64,000 nt of DNA from Aquimonas voraii (GTDB lineage: Bacteria; Pseudomonadota; Gammaproteobacteria; Xanthomonadales; Xanthomonadaceae). The notes beneath the pieces were generated by a model. That model had not been told where the DNA came from. It did not search any database and saw only the letters and a list, made by a program, of their open reading frames with translations. The translations under genes were made by a program, and so were the position numbers. Location: positions 224,129 through 288,128 of the forward strand of contig NZ_FNAG01000004.1 in the NCBI RefSeq assembly GCF_900101825.1. Reading direction: 5' to 3'. This document shows, piece by piece, positions 50,000 to 59,593 of this stretch (position 1 is the first letter of the stretch; each line of letters begins with the position of its first letter).

Positions 50000-50069
50000 G
50001 AATCCCGAATCCCGAATCCCGAATCCCGAATCCCGAATCCCGAATCCCGAATCCCGAATCCCGAATCCC
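50000..50069. repeat. GAATCCC tandem array, ten perfect copies
   Basis: Ten exact, uninterrupted heptamers, ending 5 bases before the stop codon of the pteridine reductase gene (50075-50077). It is the longest such array in the window and so a good candidate for copy-number variation between strains. Confidence 0.97.
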
Positions 50070-50074
50070 GGCGC

Positions 50075-50821
50075 TCACATGTTGAGCGCCCGCCCGCCGT
50101 CCACCCGCAGCACCTGCCCGCTGGTGTACTCGGCGCGGAGCAGGTAGGCGATGGCCTCGGCCACGTCTTCCGGGCGTCCGGGGCGCTTCAGCGTGGTCTT
50201 GTCGAGCAGGGCCTGCTGTTCGGCGCTGGGCTTGCCGGTCTCCGGCCACAGCACGGCGCCCGGTGCGACGGCGTTGACGCGGACCTCGGGCCCCAGCTCT
50301 TTCGCCAGCGACAGGGTCATCATCAGCAGGGCGGCCTTGGCCATGCAGTAGACGGTGTGCTCCGCCAGCGGACGTTCGGCGTAGACGTCCACCAGATTGA
50401 CGATGCAGCCGCGCGTGGCACGCAAGTGCGCTGCGGCGGACTGGCTCAGAAAGAAGGGCGCGCGCGCGTTGCTGGCGAACAGTCCGTCCCAGTCCGCCTC
50501 GGTGGCACTGCCGATCGGCGTCGGATGGAAGCTCGAAGCGTTGTTGATCAGCGCATCCAGACGACCGAAGCGCGCCATCGTCGACGCCACCAGCGAGGAC
50601 GCCGCGCCGGGCTCGGCGAGCTCCGCGCGAATGGCCAGCACGCTGCCTGGCCGGGCGGCCTCCAGCTCCTGCTCCAGCGCCAGCATCGCGTCGGTCGAAC
50701 TGCGGTAGTGCAGGGCGAGGTCGTAGCCTTCGGCGTGCAGGCGGCGCGCGATCACCGCGCCGACCCGGCGCGCCGCGCCGGTGATCAGCGCGACCGGAGC
50801 GCGCGGGGTGGATGCAGACAT
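50075..50821 (-). CDS. Pteridine reductase (short-chain dehydrogenase)
   Basis: 248-aa NADPH-dependent SDR. The coenzyme motif TGAARRVG (14-21) has the double-Arg form typical of pteridine reductases. The catalytic Ser of most SDRs is replaced by Asp145 (NLVDVY), followed by Tyr158 and Lys162 (YCMAK) with a 13-residue Asp-Tyr spacing, as in trypanosomatid PTR1. NNASSF and the end VDGGRALNM complete the fold. It probably reduces dihydrobiopterin or dihydrofolate (FolM-like). Its promoter region is shared divergently with the MidA-like gene (71 bp). Confidence 0.9.
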   Translation of the reverse strand: MSASTPRAPVALITGAARRVGAVIARRLHAEGYDLALHYRSSTDAMLALEQELEAARPGSVLAIRAELAEPGAASSLVASTMARFGRLDALINNASSFHPTPIGSATEADWDGLFASNARAPFFLSQSAAAHLRATRGCIVNLVDVYAERPLAEHTVYCMAKAALLMMTLSLAKELGPEVRVNAVAPGAVLWPETGKPSAEQQALLDKTTLKRPGRPEDVAEAIAYLLRAEYTSGQVLRVDGGRALNM

Positions 50822-50892
50822 CGGGGTATCCTTCGTGCGGTCTGGCCGCAGTGTCGATGTTGGCCGCTGAAGATTCCATCACGAGACCGCCC

Positions 50893-52071
50893 ATGATCCC
50901 CCTCGACCTGCCGGCGCCCGCACCCGAGGCGCAGGCCCACAGCGAACGTCTGCGCGCGCTGATCCACGCCGAGATCGCGCGCAGTGGCGGCGCGATTCCG
51001 TTCTCGCGCTACATGGAGCTGGCCCTGTACGCCCCGGGGCTGGGCTACTACAGCGCCGGCGCCACCAAGTTCGGTGCGGCCGGCGACTTCATCACCGCGC
51101 CCGAGCTGGGCGGCCTGTTCGCGGCCTGCGTGGCCGAAGCCACGGCGCCGGTGCTTCGCCGCTACAAGGGGGCCGCCTGCTTCTTCGAGCTTGGCGGCGG
51201 CAGCGGTGCCTTCGCCCGTCACGTGCTGCCGGCGTTGTCCGCGCGCCATGCGCTGCCGGCCGAGTACCGCATCCTGGAGCCCAGCGCCGACCTGCGCGAG
51301 CGCCAGCGCGCCCGGCTCGAGGCCGAGCTTCCCGCCGAGCTGTTCGGGCGGCTGCGCTGGCTGGACCGCCTGCCCGAGGAGGACTGGGTCGGCGTGCTGT
51401 TCGCCAATGAAGTCCTGGATGCGCTGCCGGCTTCCCGGTTCGTGATGCGTGCCGGCGAAGTCATGGAGCAGCATGTCGAACGCACCGACGCGGGTCTGCG
51501 CTTCTGCGAGCGCCCCGCCGACATGCTGGTCGGCGGCGCGGTGCGCCATCTGGAGCGCAGCCTGGGCCGCGGCTTCGAGGGGGGCTACACCAGTGAGCTG
51601 CTGCCGCAGCTGCCCTATTGGCTGGACGCGGTCTGCGCGTCGCTGGCCGAGGGCCTGGCCCTGTTCGTCGACTACGGCTATCCGCGTTCGGAGTTCTACC
51701 TGCCCGAGCGCTCGGACGGGACCCTGCTCTGCCACTACCGCCACCGCGTGCATGCCGATCCGTTTCATCTGCCCGGCCTCACCGACATCACCGCCTCGGT
51801 CGATTTCACCGCGCTGGCGGAAGCCGGCCAGCACGCCGGCTTCGAGCTGGCCGGCTACTGCAGCCAAGCGGCCTTCCTGCTCAACAACGGCCTGCAGCAG
51901 CACGTCGAGGCCGGCGCGACGGATGCGATCAGCCAGCAGCGTCTGGCCCTGGAGTCGAAGCGCCTGATCCTGCCCGCCGAGATGGGCGAGCGTTTCCAGG
52001 TGATGGGCCTGGTGCGCGATGTCGACTGCGAGGCGCAGTTCGCGTTTGGCGACCTGAGCCACCGCCTGTGA
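50893..52071 (+). CDS. SAM-dependent methyltransferase, MidA/NDUFAF7 type (DUF185)
   Basis: 392 aa. Family signature PFSRYMELALYAPGLGYYSAGATKFGAAGDFITAPELGGLFA (about 35-75) is followed by the SAM-binding motif FFELGGGSGAFARH and by FANEVLDALPASRF and VDYGYPRSEFY. Mitochondrial relatives methylate an arginine of complex I; the bacterial substrate is unknown. The start at 50893 (MIPLDLPAPAPEA) is preferred over an in-frame ATG at 50854. The stop overlaps the GTG of the next gene. Confidence 0.92.
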   Translation: MIPLDLPAPAPEAQAHSERLRALIHAEIARSGGAIPFSRYMELALYAPGLGYYSAGATKFGAAGDFITAPELGGLFAACVAEATAPVLRRYKGAACFFELGGGSGAFARHVLPALSARHALPAEYRILEPSADLRERQRARLEAELPAELFGRLRWLDRLPEEDWVGVLFANEVLDALPASRFVMRAGEVMEQHVERTDAGLRFCERPADMLVGGAVRHLERSLGRGFEGGYTSELLPQLPYWLDAVCASLAEGLALFVDYGYPRSEFYLPERSDGTLLCHYRHRVHADPFHLPGLTDITASVDFTALAEAGQHAGFELAGYCSQAAFLLNNGLQQHVEAGATDAISQQRLALESKRLILPAEMGERFQVMGLVRDVDCEAQFAFGDLSHRL

Positions 52072-52466
52072 GCCCGGCCGCCCGCCTCGCGCGGCGCCAT
52101 GCCTGGTTGCGTCCGCTGTGGATCACCGGCCTCGCGCTCTACCTGGCTCTGATCGCGCTGCTGTCGCTGCTGCCGCCGCCCGAGCTGCCGCTGGACCCGG
52201 GGCGCTACGACAAGCTCTGGCACGCCTTGGGCTACGCGCTGGCCGGATTCGCCTGCGTGCCGCTGTGCCGGCGCGCGCGGACCCTGCTGGTGGCCGGTAT
52301 CGGGCTGGCCGGCTTCGGACTGGCGCTCGAATTCCTGCAGGGCGCGGGCGGCGTCCGCAGCTTTGACCTCATGGACGCCCTCGCCAACGGCCTTGGCGCC
52401 GGTCTTGGCCTGCTGGCGGGCGTTTCGCCGCTGCGCGGCCTGCTGACGGTATCGCGCCGCGACTAG
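52068..52466 (+). CDS. VanZ-like small membrane protein
   Basis: 132 aa with about four membrane helices (LWITGLALYLALIALLSLLP; HALGYALAGFACVPL; LLVAGIGLAGFGLALEFLQ; DLMDALANGLGAGLGLLAG). The family pattern KLWHALGYALAGF ... LEFLQGAGGVRSFDLMDALANGLGAGLG is clear. GTG at 52068 overlaps the MidA-like stop (GTGA), so it is coupled. VanZ-like proteins are diverse; antibiotic resistance should not be assumed. Confidence 0.85.
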   Translation: MSPAARLARRHAWLRPLWITGLALYLALIALLSLLPPPELPLDPGRYDKLWHALGYALAGFACVPLCRRARTLLVAGIGLAGFGLALEFLQGAGGVRSFDLMDALANGLGAGLGLLAGVSPLRGLLTVSRRD

Positions 52467-52536
52467 CGCGCGGGCCGCGGCCCGCCGCTTGCATCAACGC
52501 CCATGCTGTCCTGCCCCCAGGTGCGCCCTTTCGGCC

Positions 52537-53916
52537 ATGATCAAGGCCATTCCCATCCGTCTCGCCCGCCCGGGCATGTGGTTCCATCGCCTCGGTGGCG
52601 ACGGCACCCATCCGGTGTTCTTCCGGCATTCCTTCCTGCTGACCGCGCAGGAGATCGACGTGCTTCGGCGCGGCGGCGTGGCCGAATTGCTGATCGACAC
52701 CGAACGCGGCCTGGACTGCCCCGGCTGGCCGCCGCCAGGGGTCGAAGCAGCGGAAGCGCAGGACCCGGCCGAGGAGGACGGTCCGGTGGCGGAGCCCGCG
52801 GAGGCGATCGCGCAGGAAGCGGGCGATGACGCTCAAACGGACGAGGACGCGCCGAGCGAAGGCGCCTGCGAAGCGCCTGGGGACTCCACGGCCGAGAACG
52901 CGACCGAAGCTCACGCGGATTCCCTGGAGCAGCCCCCTGCGGCGCCCATCAAGCCCGCGCCCCCGCGCCGTGCTCAGCGCGCCATCGAAGCCGAACTGCA
53001 GTCCGCGCAGAAACTCTGTCTTGCGGCCAAGGAGAAGATGGTCGAGTTGTTCAGTGAGGCGCGCATGGGCAAGGCGGTCAGCCCCTCGGCGGTGGAGCCG
53101 CTGGTGGAGGAGATCAGCGCGTCGGTCACCCGTAACCCGGACGCCTTGATCAGCGTCGCGCGTCTGAAGCGCCATGACGACTACACCTACCTGCACTCGG
53201 TCGCGGTGTGCGCTTTGATGATCGCGCTGGCGAGGCAGCTGCGCCTTCCCGCCCAGCAGATCCGCGAGGCCGGCATCGGCGGCATGCTGCACGACATCGG
53301 CAAGGCGGCCATGCCCCTGCAGGTGCTGAACAAGCCGGGCGCGCTGACCGACGATGAGTACCGGATCATGAAGGCGCACCCGGTGCGCGGCTACGAGATG
53401 CTCAAGGAAGGCGGTGCCGCCTCGGCGGCGGCGCTGGAGATCGCCCTGCATCACCACGAGAAGTACGACGGCACCGGCTATCCGCACGGCCAGGCTGGCG
53501 AAGACATCGACCTGCTCTCGCGGATGGGGGCGGTCTGTGACGTCTACGATGCGATCAGCTCGAACCGTCCCTACAAGAAGGCCTGGAGCCCGGCGGAATC
53601 GGTGCGCCGCATGGCCGCCTGGAAAGGTCACTTCGACCCGCAGGTGTTCAACGCCTTCGTGAAATCGATCGGTATCTATCCGGTCGGCGCGCTGGTGCGG
53701 CTGCAGTCCGACCTGCTGGCCGTGGTCACGGAGCAGCACGACGAATCGCTGCTGACGCCCAAGGTGCGGATCTTCTTCAACGCCAAGAAGCGCGAGCCGG
53801 TGTTCATCCGCGATCTCGACCTCGCATCGCCCAACTGCGCCGACCGCATCGCTGGCATCGAATCGCCCGAAACCTGGAATTTTCCGCAGCTGGAGAAGCT
53901 GTGGATGCCGGGGTAG
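52537..53916 (+). CDS. HD-GYP domain phosphodiesterase with DUF3391 and acidic linker
   Basis: 459-aa signalling protein that probably hydrolyses cyclic di-GMP. The N-terminal DUF3391 (about 1-60) is followed by a low-complexity Ala/Glu/Asp/Pro-rich linker (about 68-142), absent or shorter in many relatives. The HD-GYP domain (about 200-400) has all key residues: His252-Asp253 (GGMLHDIGKAA) and HHHEKYDGTGYP (305-316). The usual HPVRGYEML and DVYDAISSNRPYKKAW motifs are present. The ATG at 52537 lies 70 bp after the VanZ-like gene, so it may be in the same unit. It looks catalytically intact. Confidence 0.93.
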   Translation: MIKAIPIRLARPGMWFHRLGGDGTHPVFFRHSFLLTAQEIDVLRRGGVAELLIDTERGLDCPGWPPPGVEAAEAQDPAEEDGPVAEPAEAIAQEAGDDAQTDEDAPSEGACEAPGDSTAENATEAHADSLEQPPAAPIKPAPPRRAQRAIEAELQSAQKLCLAAKEKMVELFSEARMGKAVSPSAVEPLVEEISASVTRNPDALISVARLKRHDDYTYLHSVAVCALMIALARQLRLPAQQIREAGIGGMLHDIGKAAMPLQVLNKPGALTDDEYRIMKAHPVRGYEMLKEGGAASAAALEIALHHHEKYDGTGYPHGQAGEDIDLLSRMGAVCDVYDAISSNRPYKKAWSPAESVRRMAAWKGHFDPQVFNAFVKSIGIYPVGALVRLQSDLLAVVTEQHDESLLTPKVRIFFNAKKREPVFIRDLDLASPNCADRIAGIESPETWNFPQLEKLWMPG

Positions 53917-54133
53917 GCCGCGCGACTCGGGAGCGACAAGGCGAAGAGGCGGCTCGCGGATCCACGCGCTGTGGCGTGACCGAGCGCGCTGGGCGAAGCG
54001 GGCGATCGGGGATGCGGACCGAGGCGGCCACACGCGACGAGCCCGGCGACCCCCCCATTCAGCCATGGGCCCGGCGGCGACCGCCTCCGCCCGGCCGGGA
54101 CTCACGCGTGTCCCGAGGGCCTGGCGGGCGCAC

Positions 54134-56569
54134 TCACTGTCGCAGCGCCTCCATCGGCGCGATGCGTGCGGCCTGCCGTGCAGGCAGCGCGCCGGCGAGC
54201 ACCGCGGTGACGAGCAGGATCAGAACGGCCGCAGCGAGGCTGGCCATATCCAGACTGCCGACGCCGTACAGCAGGCTGCGCAGCGACGGTACCAGCAGGG
54301 CGTACAGGCCGAGCCCGGCGCCGATACCGATCACAGCGAGGCTGATGGCCTGCAGCATGACCAGACGGGCGATGCGAAGGGGAGCCGCGCCGAGCGCGGC
54401 GCGTACGCCGAACTCCCGACGGCGCAGCGCGACCGTGTAGGCCATCGCGCCATACAGGCCCAGGCTGCCGAGCAGCAGCGCCAGCGCGGCGGCGGCGCTC
54501 AGCAGCCGCAGCCCCAGCGAGAGCGCTGCGGTCGAAGCGTCGCTGATCGTCTGCAGAGACTCCGCAGTCGACACCGGGACGCCGGGGTCGAGCTCGCGGA
54601 CGATGGCGCGGATCGACTCGACCAGGGCCTCGGTGGCGGCGGCGTCCTGCGAACGCAGCAGCAGGGCCAGGCTGCGGGGAGCGGCGGGCTCCCGCTGCGG
54701 ATCAAGCGCTGGCAGCGGCGGGCGATACAGGGTGGGCTGCGGGGGCGCGGTCAGGCTGCGGTCGCGTACATCTGCCACCACGCCGACCACCGTGTACGTC
54801 GGGCCATCAGGGTCGAGCGCAAGCTGTCGTCCGACTGCCGCGGCGCTGTCCGCATCGCCGAACAGTGCGCTTGCAGCGGACCGGTTCAGCACCACGTTGC
54901 TGACCTGTTCGTGTTCGCTGCGGGCAAAGCCGCGCCCGGCCAGCACGGGGATCTGCAGCGCTGCGAAGTAGTGATCGTCGACAGCGTTGATCGGCAGGCT
55001 GAGCAGGCGGTCGCCACCGACCGCGCGCAGGGTTTGCTGCAGCGGCTCTCCGCCCGCCAGCGGCAGCCGCTGCGCCAGTCCGGCCGCTTCCACGCCCGGC
55101 AATTCCCGCGCCCGAGCGCTCAGGGCCGAGTAGAAGGCGACGCCGCACGCTTCGTCGTAGCGGGCGAACGGCAGCTGGGTCCACAGCGTGGTCACGCCCG
55201 CGGTGCTGAAGCCGGGGTCGATCTGCTGCAGCGCCTGCGCCGAGCGCAGCAACAGCACAGCACCGGCGGTCACCGCCAGCGCCACCGCGAACTGCGCTGC
55301 GACCACGACGCCCTGCACTCGCGCCGTCCTTGCGCGCCCGCTCGCGCTGCTGGCCTGCTGCGACAGCGAGGCGGCGCGCAGAGGCAGCCGCGCGGAGGCC
55401 GCGCAGAGCAGGGCGCTGACCAAGGCGAGGGCGGCGCCGACGCCGAGGCTTGGCAGGTTCAGGCCGAGACCGGACAGTCGCGGCAGGTCGGGCGGAGCGA
55501 AGGCGGCGAACACGTGCACGGCCATCGCGGCCAGCGGCGGTACGAGAGCGGCTGCTGCCATCGCCAGCAGCAGGGGTTCGGCGAACTGCTGTCCTTGGCC
55601 GCGCAGGCCATGGGCGCCCAGCGCCTGGCGGATCGCCTGTTCGGCGCGGCGGCTGTTGGCGCGGATCAGCATCAGGTTCATCACGTTGGCCCAGGACACG
55701 AGCAGCAGCAGGCCACCGGCCGCGGCGAGCAGACCAAGCGTCTGCTCGGCACCTCGGGTCAGGCTGTCGTGCAGCAGCGCGACCCGCGGCTGTGGCTGCA
55801 GCGTGTCCAGCCAGTCCTGGGTGCGGCCACCCGCCTGCAGGCGGGGATAGGCGGTCGCCAGTCCGGGCAGCAGGACGCCGAGTTCCTGCTGCAGCTGTTG
55901 CGGCGAGGCGCCGGGCTTGAGCCGCGCCACGCCGGCGTAGGAGAAGTCGCCCAGCGCTGCATCGGCGCTGAGCCGGCCCGGCAGCCAGAGGCGCGTCTCT
56001 GCCGAGGGAAAGGCGAAGCGCGCGGGCATGACGCCGACGATCTCGCGGCGCACCTCGTTGATCAGCAGGGTTCGCCCCAGCACCGTCGGATCGGCGCCGT
56101 AGCGGGCCCGCCATTCGGCTTCACTGAGAATCACCGCACCGCCACCGTCCATGCGGTGTTCGTCGTCAGTGAAGAAACGACCGAGCAGCGGCGCGACGCC
56201 GAGCAGGTCCAGTGTGCCCGGGCCGACCCAGGTCGCGCGGATGCGCTGGGCGGGCGCATCGCTGCTTTCGTCGCGAAGGTTGGACTCGCCCTGGCCGCCG
56301 CGATAGAAACCGACCGCCTCGATCTGGCTTGCCGACCGATAGATCGATTGCAGCACCAGCGGCTGCGCCAGCGCCGGCTGCCGTGCGCTCTCCCAGCCGA
56401 TGCTGACCAGACGCTCGGGTTCGCGGAAGGGCAGGGGCGCCAGCAGGATGCCGTACACGATCGCGAACATCGCGGTCGCAGCGGCCATGCCCACCGCCAG
56501 GGTCAGCACCACGGTGATGCTGAAAACGGGCGTGCGCAGCAGGCCGCGCAGAGCGTGGTGCAGGTTCAT
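54134..56569 (-). CDS. ADOP/MacB-type permease (FtsX-like, duplicated)
   Basis: 811-aa integral membrane protein of the acidobacterial duplicated orphan permease type. A first helix (FSITVVLTLAVGMAAATAMFAIVYGILL) is followed by a MacB periplasmic core (about 50-250), an FtsX core, and a second half with another periplasmic region and FtsX core (LLGSLGLYGAMAYTVALRRREFGVRAALGA ... LPARQAARIAPMEALRQ). No ATP-binding subunit is adjacent, hence orphan. The ATG at 56569 is 19 bp after cca, so cotranscription is possible. The substrate is unknown. Confidence 0.9.
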   Translation of the reverse strand: MNLHHALRGLLRTPVFSITVVLTLAVGMAAATAMFAIVYGILLAPLPFREPERLVSIGWESARQPALAQPLVLQSIYRSASQIEAVGFYRGGQGESNLRDESSDAPAQRIRATWVGPGTLDLLGVAPLLGRFFTDDEHRMDGGGAVILSEAEWRARYGADPTVLGRTLLINEVRREIVGVMPARFAFPSAETRLWLPGRLSADAALGDFSYAGVARLKPGASPQQLQQELGVLLPGLATAYPRLQAGGRTQDWLDTLQPQPRVALLHDSLTRGAEQTLGLLAAAGGLLLLVSWANVMNLMLIRANSRRAEQAIRQALGAHGLRGQGQQFAEPLLLAMAAAALVPPLAAMAVHVFAAFAPPDLPRLSGLGLNLPSLGVGAALALVSALLCAASARLPLRAASLSQQASSASGRARTARVQGVVVAAQFAVALAVTAGAVLLLRSAQALQQIDPGFSTAGVTTLWTQLPFARYDEACGVAFYSALSARARELPGVEAAGLAQRLPLAGGEPLQQTLRAVGGDRLLSLPINAVDDHYFAALQIPVLAGRGFARSEHEQVSNVVLNRSAASALFGDADSAAAVGRQLALDPDGPTYTVVGVVADVRDRSLTAPPQPTLYRPPLPALDPQREPAAPRSLALLLRSQDAAATEALVESIRAIVRELDPGVPVSTAESLQTISDASTAALSLGLRLLSAAAALALLLGSLGLYGAMAYTVALRRREFGVRAALGAAPLRIARLVMLQAISLAVIGIGAGLGLYALLVPSLRSLLYGVGSLDMASLAAAVLILLVTAVLAGALPARQAARIAPMEALRQ

Positions 56570-56588
56570 GTCCGCAGGGCCTCGGAGT

Positions 56589-57860
56589 TCATGACGGGGC
56601 GTCGCTGGCGATCACAGCCGAGATGGCAGCGACTCGCGCGCGCTTCAGAGCCTCGCCCACCTCCGGGCCTTTGAGCCCTGACAGGTCGAGGTCGCGGGCC
56701 TGCACACCCAGCGCGGCGCGGTGGCAGCGGTCGAGCCGTTCGCGGTTTGGGTAGGGCTGGTCGGCGAGACCGGCGCGGCCGCGCTTGTCGATCTCGCAGA
56801 CCCAGCCGATCTGGGCGATGCGCTCGGGCCGGCGGTAGCCGTCACAGCGTTGGATCAGGGCCTCGATGCTGGCGGCGCGCATCTCGTGCAGACGATGCAC
56901 GTTCAGATGCTCGCGGCAGGCATGCAGGGCGAGGTCGCGGGCGTCCACAGGCACGCGCAGGCGCTCGCAGACCGCGCGGATCGGCTCGAGCCCGCGCTCC
57001 TCGTGGGCGATGTGTCTGGGCAGCTCCTCGGCGGGCGTCAGCGCCTTGCCCAGGTCGTGGACGAGCACCGCGAAGGCGACCTGCGTGTCCCCCGGCCTGA
57101 GCTTCGCCGACTGCTCCAGACACAGCTCGATGTGCAGGCCGGTGTCGATTTCGGGATGGTATTCGGGGCGCTGCGGCACGCCGTAGAGGGCGTCGACCTC
57201 GGGCAGCAGCCGGGCCAGCGCGCCGCATTCGCGCAGCACGCGCAGCAGGGTCTGCGGGGCGGGCTCGGCGAGGCCGCGGGAGAGCTCCTTCCACACGCGC
57301 TCCGGCACCAGATGATCGACCTCGCCGTTCGCCACCATCTGCCGCATCAGCGCCAGGGTCTCGGCGGCGACCCGGAAGCCCTGCGGCGCGAAGCGGGCGG
57401 CGAAGCGCGCCACCCGAAGGATCCGAACCGGGTCTTCGGCAAAGGCCGGCGACACATGGCGCAGCAGGCGCGCCTCGATGTCCGCGCGGCCGCCCCAGGG
57501 ATCGACCAGGCGACCGTCCGGGGCCATCGCGATGGCATTCAGGGTCAGGTCGCGGCGCTGCAGATCGTCCTCCAGCGTGACCGAGGGGTCGGCATCGACA
57601 ACGAAACCGCGGTAGCCGCGTCCGGATTTGCGCTCGGTGCGCGCCAGCGCGTACTCCTCGCCGCTGACCGGATGCAGGAATACCGGGAAATCGGCGCCGA
57701 CCGCGCGAAAGCCCATGGCCTCCATCGCAGCCTGCGTGCTGCCAACCACCACCCAGTCGCATTCGCCGACGGGGCGATCAAGCAGCAGATCGCGGACGGC
57801 GCCTCCGACCAGATAGGTGCCGGGAGGAAGGGGGGAAGGACGTGCGGGGAAGCTCGACAT
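56589..57860 (-). CDS. cca: CCA-adding tRNA nucleotidyltransferase with HD domain
   Basis: Adds or repairs the 3' CCA of tRNA; 423 aa. The nucleotidyltransferase core has [14 protein letters not shown] and GECDWVVVG, then [21 protein letters not shown] and [17 protein letters not shown], as in E. coli Cca. The first metal-ligand position, Asp in E. coli (DxD), is Glu33 here (E-C-D), a conservative change. The C-terminal HD phosphohydrolase part shows [24 protein letters not shown]. Start at the ATG at 57860. Confidence 0.96.
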   Translation of the reverse strand: MSSFPARPSPLPPGTYLVGGAVRDLLLDRPVGECDWVVVGSTQAAMEAMGFRAVGADFPVFLHPVSGEEYALARTERKSGRGYRGFVVDADPSVTLEDDLQRRDLTLNAIAMAPDGRLVDPWGGRADIEARLLRHVSPAFAEDPVRILRVARFAARFAPQGFRVAAETLALMRQMVANGEVDHLVPERVWKELSRGLAEPAPQTLLRVLRECGALARLLPEVDALYGVPQRPEYHPEIDTGLHIELCLEQSAKLRPGDTQVAFAVLVHDLGKALTPAEELPRHIAHEERGLEPIRAVCERLRVPVDARDLALHACREHLNVHRLHEMRAASIEALIQRCDGYRRPERIAQIGWVCEIDKRGRAGLADQPYPNRERLDRCHRAALGVQARDLDLSGLKGPEVGEALKRARVAAISAVIASDAPS

Positions 57861-58033
57861 GGGGGGATGGTAGCGAGCATGCGGTTCTGCTGCGCGTTCG
57901 TTCTCCCCTCACATGACTGCAGTCGTGGCGGCGCGCTGCCAGCGCGCGCGGGCGCCATATGCGTCAACCGCCCTTGGTCGCGCCAGCAGCGAGCGCCTAT
58001 CCTTCCGGGCTCGACTTCCCCGGAGCTTTCGCG

Positions 58034-59221
58034 ATGTTCTTCGAGCTGCAGCCCGCCCCCGCCGATCCCATCCTGGGCCTGATGGCCGCGTTCCGCGCCG
58101 ATCCGCGGCCGCACAAGATCGATCTCGGCGTCGGCGTGTACAAGGACGAAGCCGGGCACACGCCGGTGCTGGCCTGCGTCAAGCGCGCCGAAGCCCGCCG
58201 CACCGAGCGCGAGGACAGCAAGACGTATATCGGCATGGCCGGTGATCCGGGCTTCAACGCCGCGCTGGAAAAGCTCGCGCTCGGCGATGTGCCGGCGCTG
58301 GCCGAGGGCCGCGTGGCCACCGCGCACACGCCGGGCGGTACCGGCGCCCTGCGCGTCGCCGCCGAGCTGATCAAGCGGGCGCGGCCCGAGGCCACCGTGT
58401 GGGTCAGTGACCCGACTTGGGGCAACCATCCCTCCGTGTTCAAGGCCGCGGGGCTGAAGGTGCGCGAGTACCCCTACTACGACGCGGCGACGCAGTCGCT
58501 GCGCGCCGAGGCCATGCTGGCCGCGCTGGCGGAGGTGCCTGCCGGTGACGTCGTGCTGCTGCACGCCTGCTGCCACAACCCCAGCGGCGTTGATCTCGAA
58601 GCGCAGCACTGGCAGGCGGTGGCCGAGCTGGCCGAAAGACAGGGCTTCCTGTGCTTTGTCGACATGGCCTACCAGGGCTTCAGCACCGAGCTCGAGGCCG
58701 ATGCCTTCGGCCCGCGCCTGTTGGCGCGGCGCCTGCCCGAGCTGCTGCTCGCCACCTCCTGCTCGAAGAACTTCGGCCTCTACCGCGAGCGCATCGGCGC
58801 CGTCAGCGTGATCGGCCACAGCGCGCAGCAGACGCAGGCGACCTTCTCGCAGCTGCTGTCGGCGATCCGCAACGTCTACTCCATGCCGCCGGCGCACGGC
58901 GCGATCCTGGTGCGCGAGATCCTCGAAGACGCCGAGCTGCGCGCGCAGTGGGTGGACGAACTCGCCGCCATGCGCGGCCGCATCAACCACTACCGCAGCG
59001 CCATGGTGCAGGCGCTGCGCGAGGCGGGTGTCGCGCGTGACTTCAGCTTCATCGAACGCCAGCGCGGCATGTTCAGTTTCCTCGGCATCACGCCCGAGCA
59101 GGTCGAGCGCCTGAAGACCGAGCATGCGATCTACATGGTCGGCAGCAGCCGCATGAACATCGCGGGGCTGTCGGCTGCGAACCTCAGCCACTTCGCGCGA
59201 TCGCTGAAAGCCGTGCTCTGA
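58034..59221 (+). CDS. Aromatic/aspartate aminotransferase (class I)
   Basis: 395-aa PLP transaminase related to E. coli TyrB and AspC. PLP Lys245 is in SCSKNFGLYRER; the cofactor and substrate sites ACCHNPSGVDL, DMAYQGF and the Arg of GSSRMNIAGL are present. The ATG at 58034 begins MFFELQPAPADPILGLM. Whether it prefers aromatic amino acids (tyrB) or aspartate (aspC) cannot be read from the sequence. It is monocistronic and divergent from cca. Confidence 0.93.
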   Translation: MFFELQPAPADPILGLMAAFRADPRPHKIDLGVGVYKDEAGHTPVLACVKRAEARRTEREDSKTYIGMAGDPGFNAALEKLALGDVPALAEGRVATAHTPGGTGALRVAAELIKRARPEATVWVSDPTWGNHPSVFKAAGLKVREYPYYDAATQSLRAEAMLAALAEVPAGDVVLLHACCHNPSGVDLEAQHWQAVAELAERQGFLCFVDMAYQGFSTELEADAFGPRLLARRLPELLLATSCSKNFGLYRERIGAVSVIGHSAQQTQATFSQLLSAIRNVYSMPPAHGAILVREILEDAELRAQWVDELAAMRGRINHYRSAMVQALREAGVARDFSFIERQRGMFSFLGITPEQVERLKTEHAIYMVGSSRMNIAGLSAANLSHFARSLKAVL

Positions 59222-59593
59222 ACTCCTGCGCCGGGGCAGGGGCCGCTTGGCCGGTTGCTGACGTGGTCGCGCCCTGCGCTGCCGTGCGCGACGAGGCACT
59301 CGTGCGCGCTGCGGGATGTCGATGAGACGGCTGCGAAGTGACAGGCCGGGCCTGCCCCCGATTCGATGCCCGTCACCACCGATGGCGCGCTCGCCAGCAG
59401 CAGGCGACGGCTTTCTGACGCGCCTCGCGTCGTGGCCTCAGCTGGCGCCTCGCCAGCGGCTTCGCATCAGAGCCCAGGCCTTGAAAGGCTGGACGGCGGC
59501 CAGGGCGCCCAGGGGAATCTTCAGCCCGGAACAGAACTTGCTGGCAGCGGCCACGCGCCGCGCGCGCTTTCGCTCACTGCCACGGGTTTCCCT
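59222..59593. other. Intergenic region before the giant surface protein
   Basis: 372 bp with no recognisable gene, RNA or strong hairpin. It should contain the promoter of the downstream gene, but no clear -35/-10 pair was seen. Confidence 0.4.

Noticed and set aside
52068..52466. Glycopeptide resistance gene (vanZ)
   Set aside because: Only the broad VanZ-like membrane family is supported; there is no van cluster around it.
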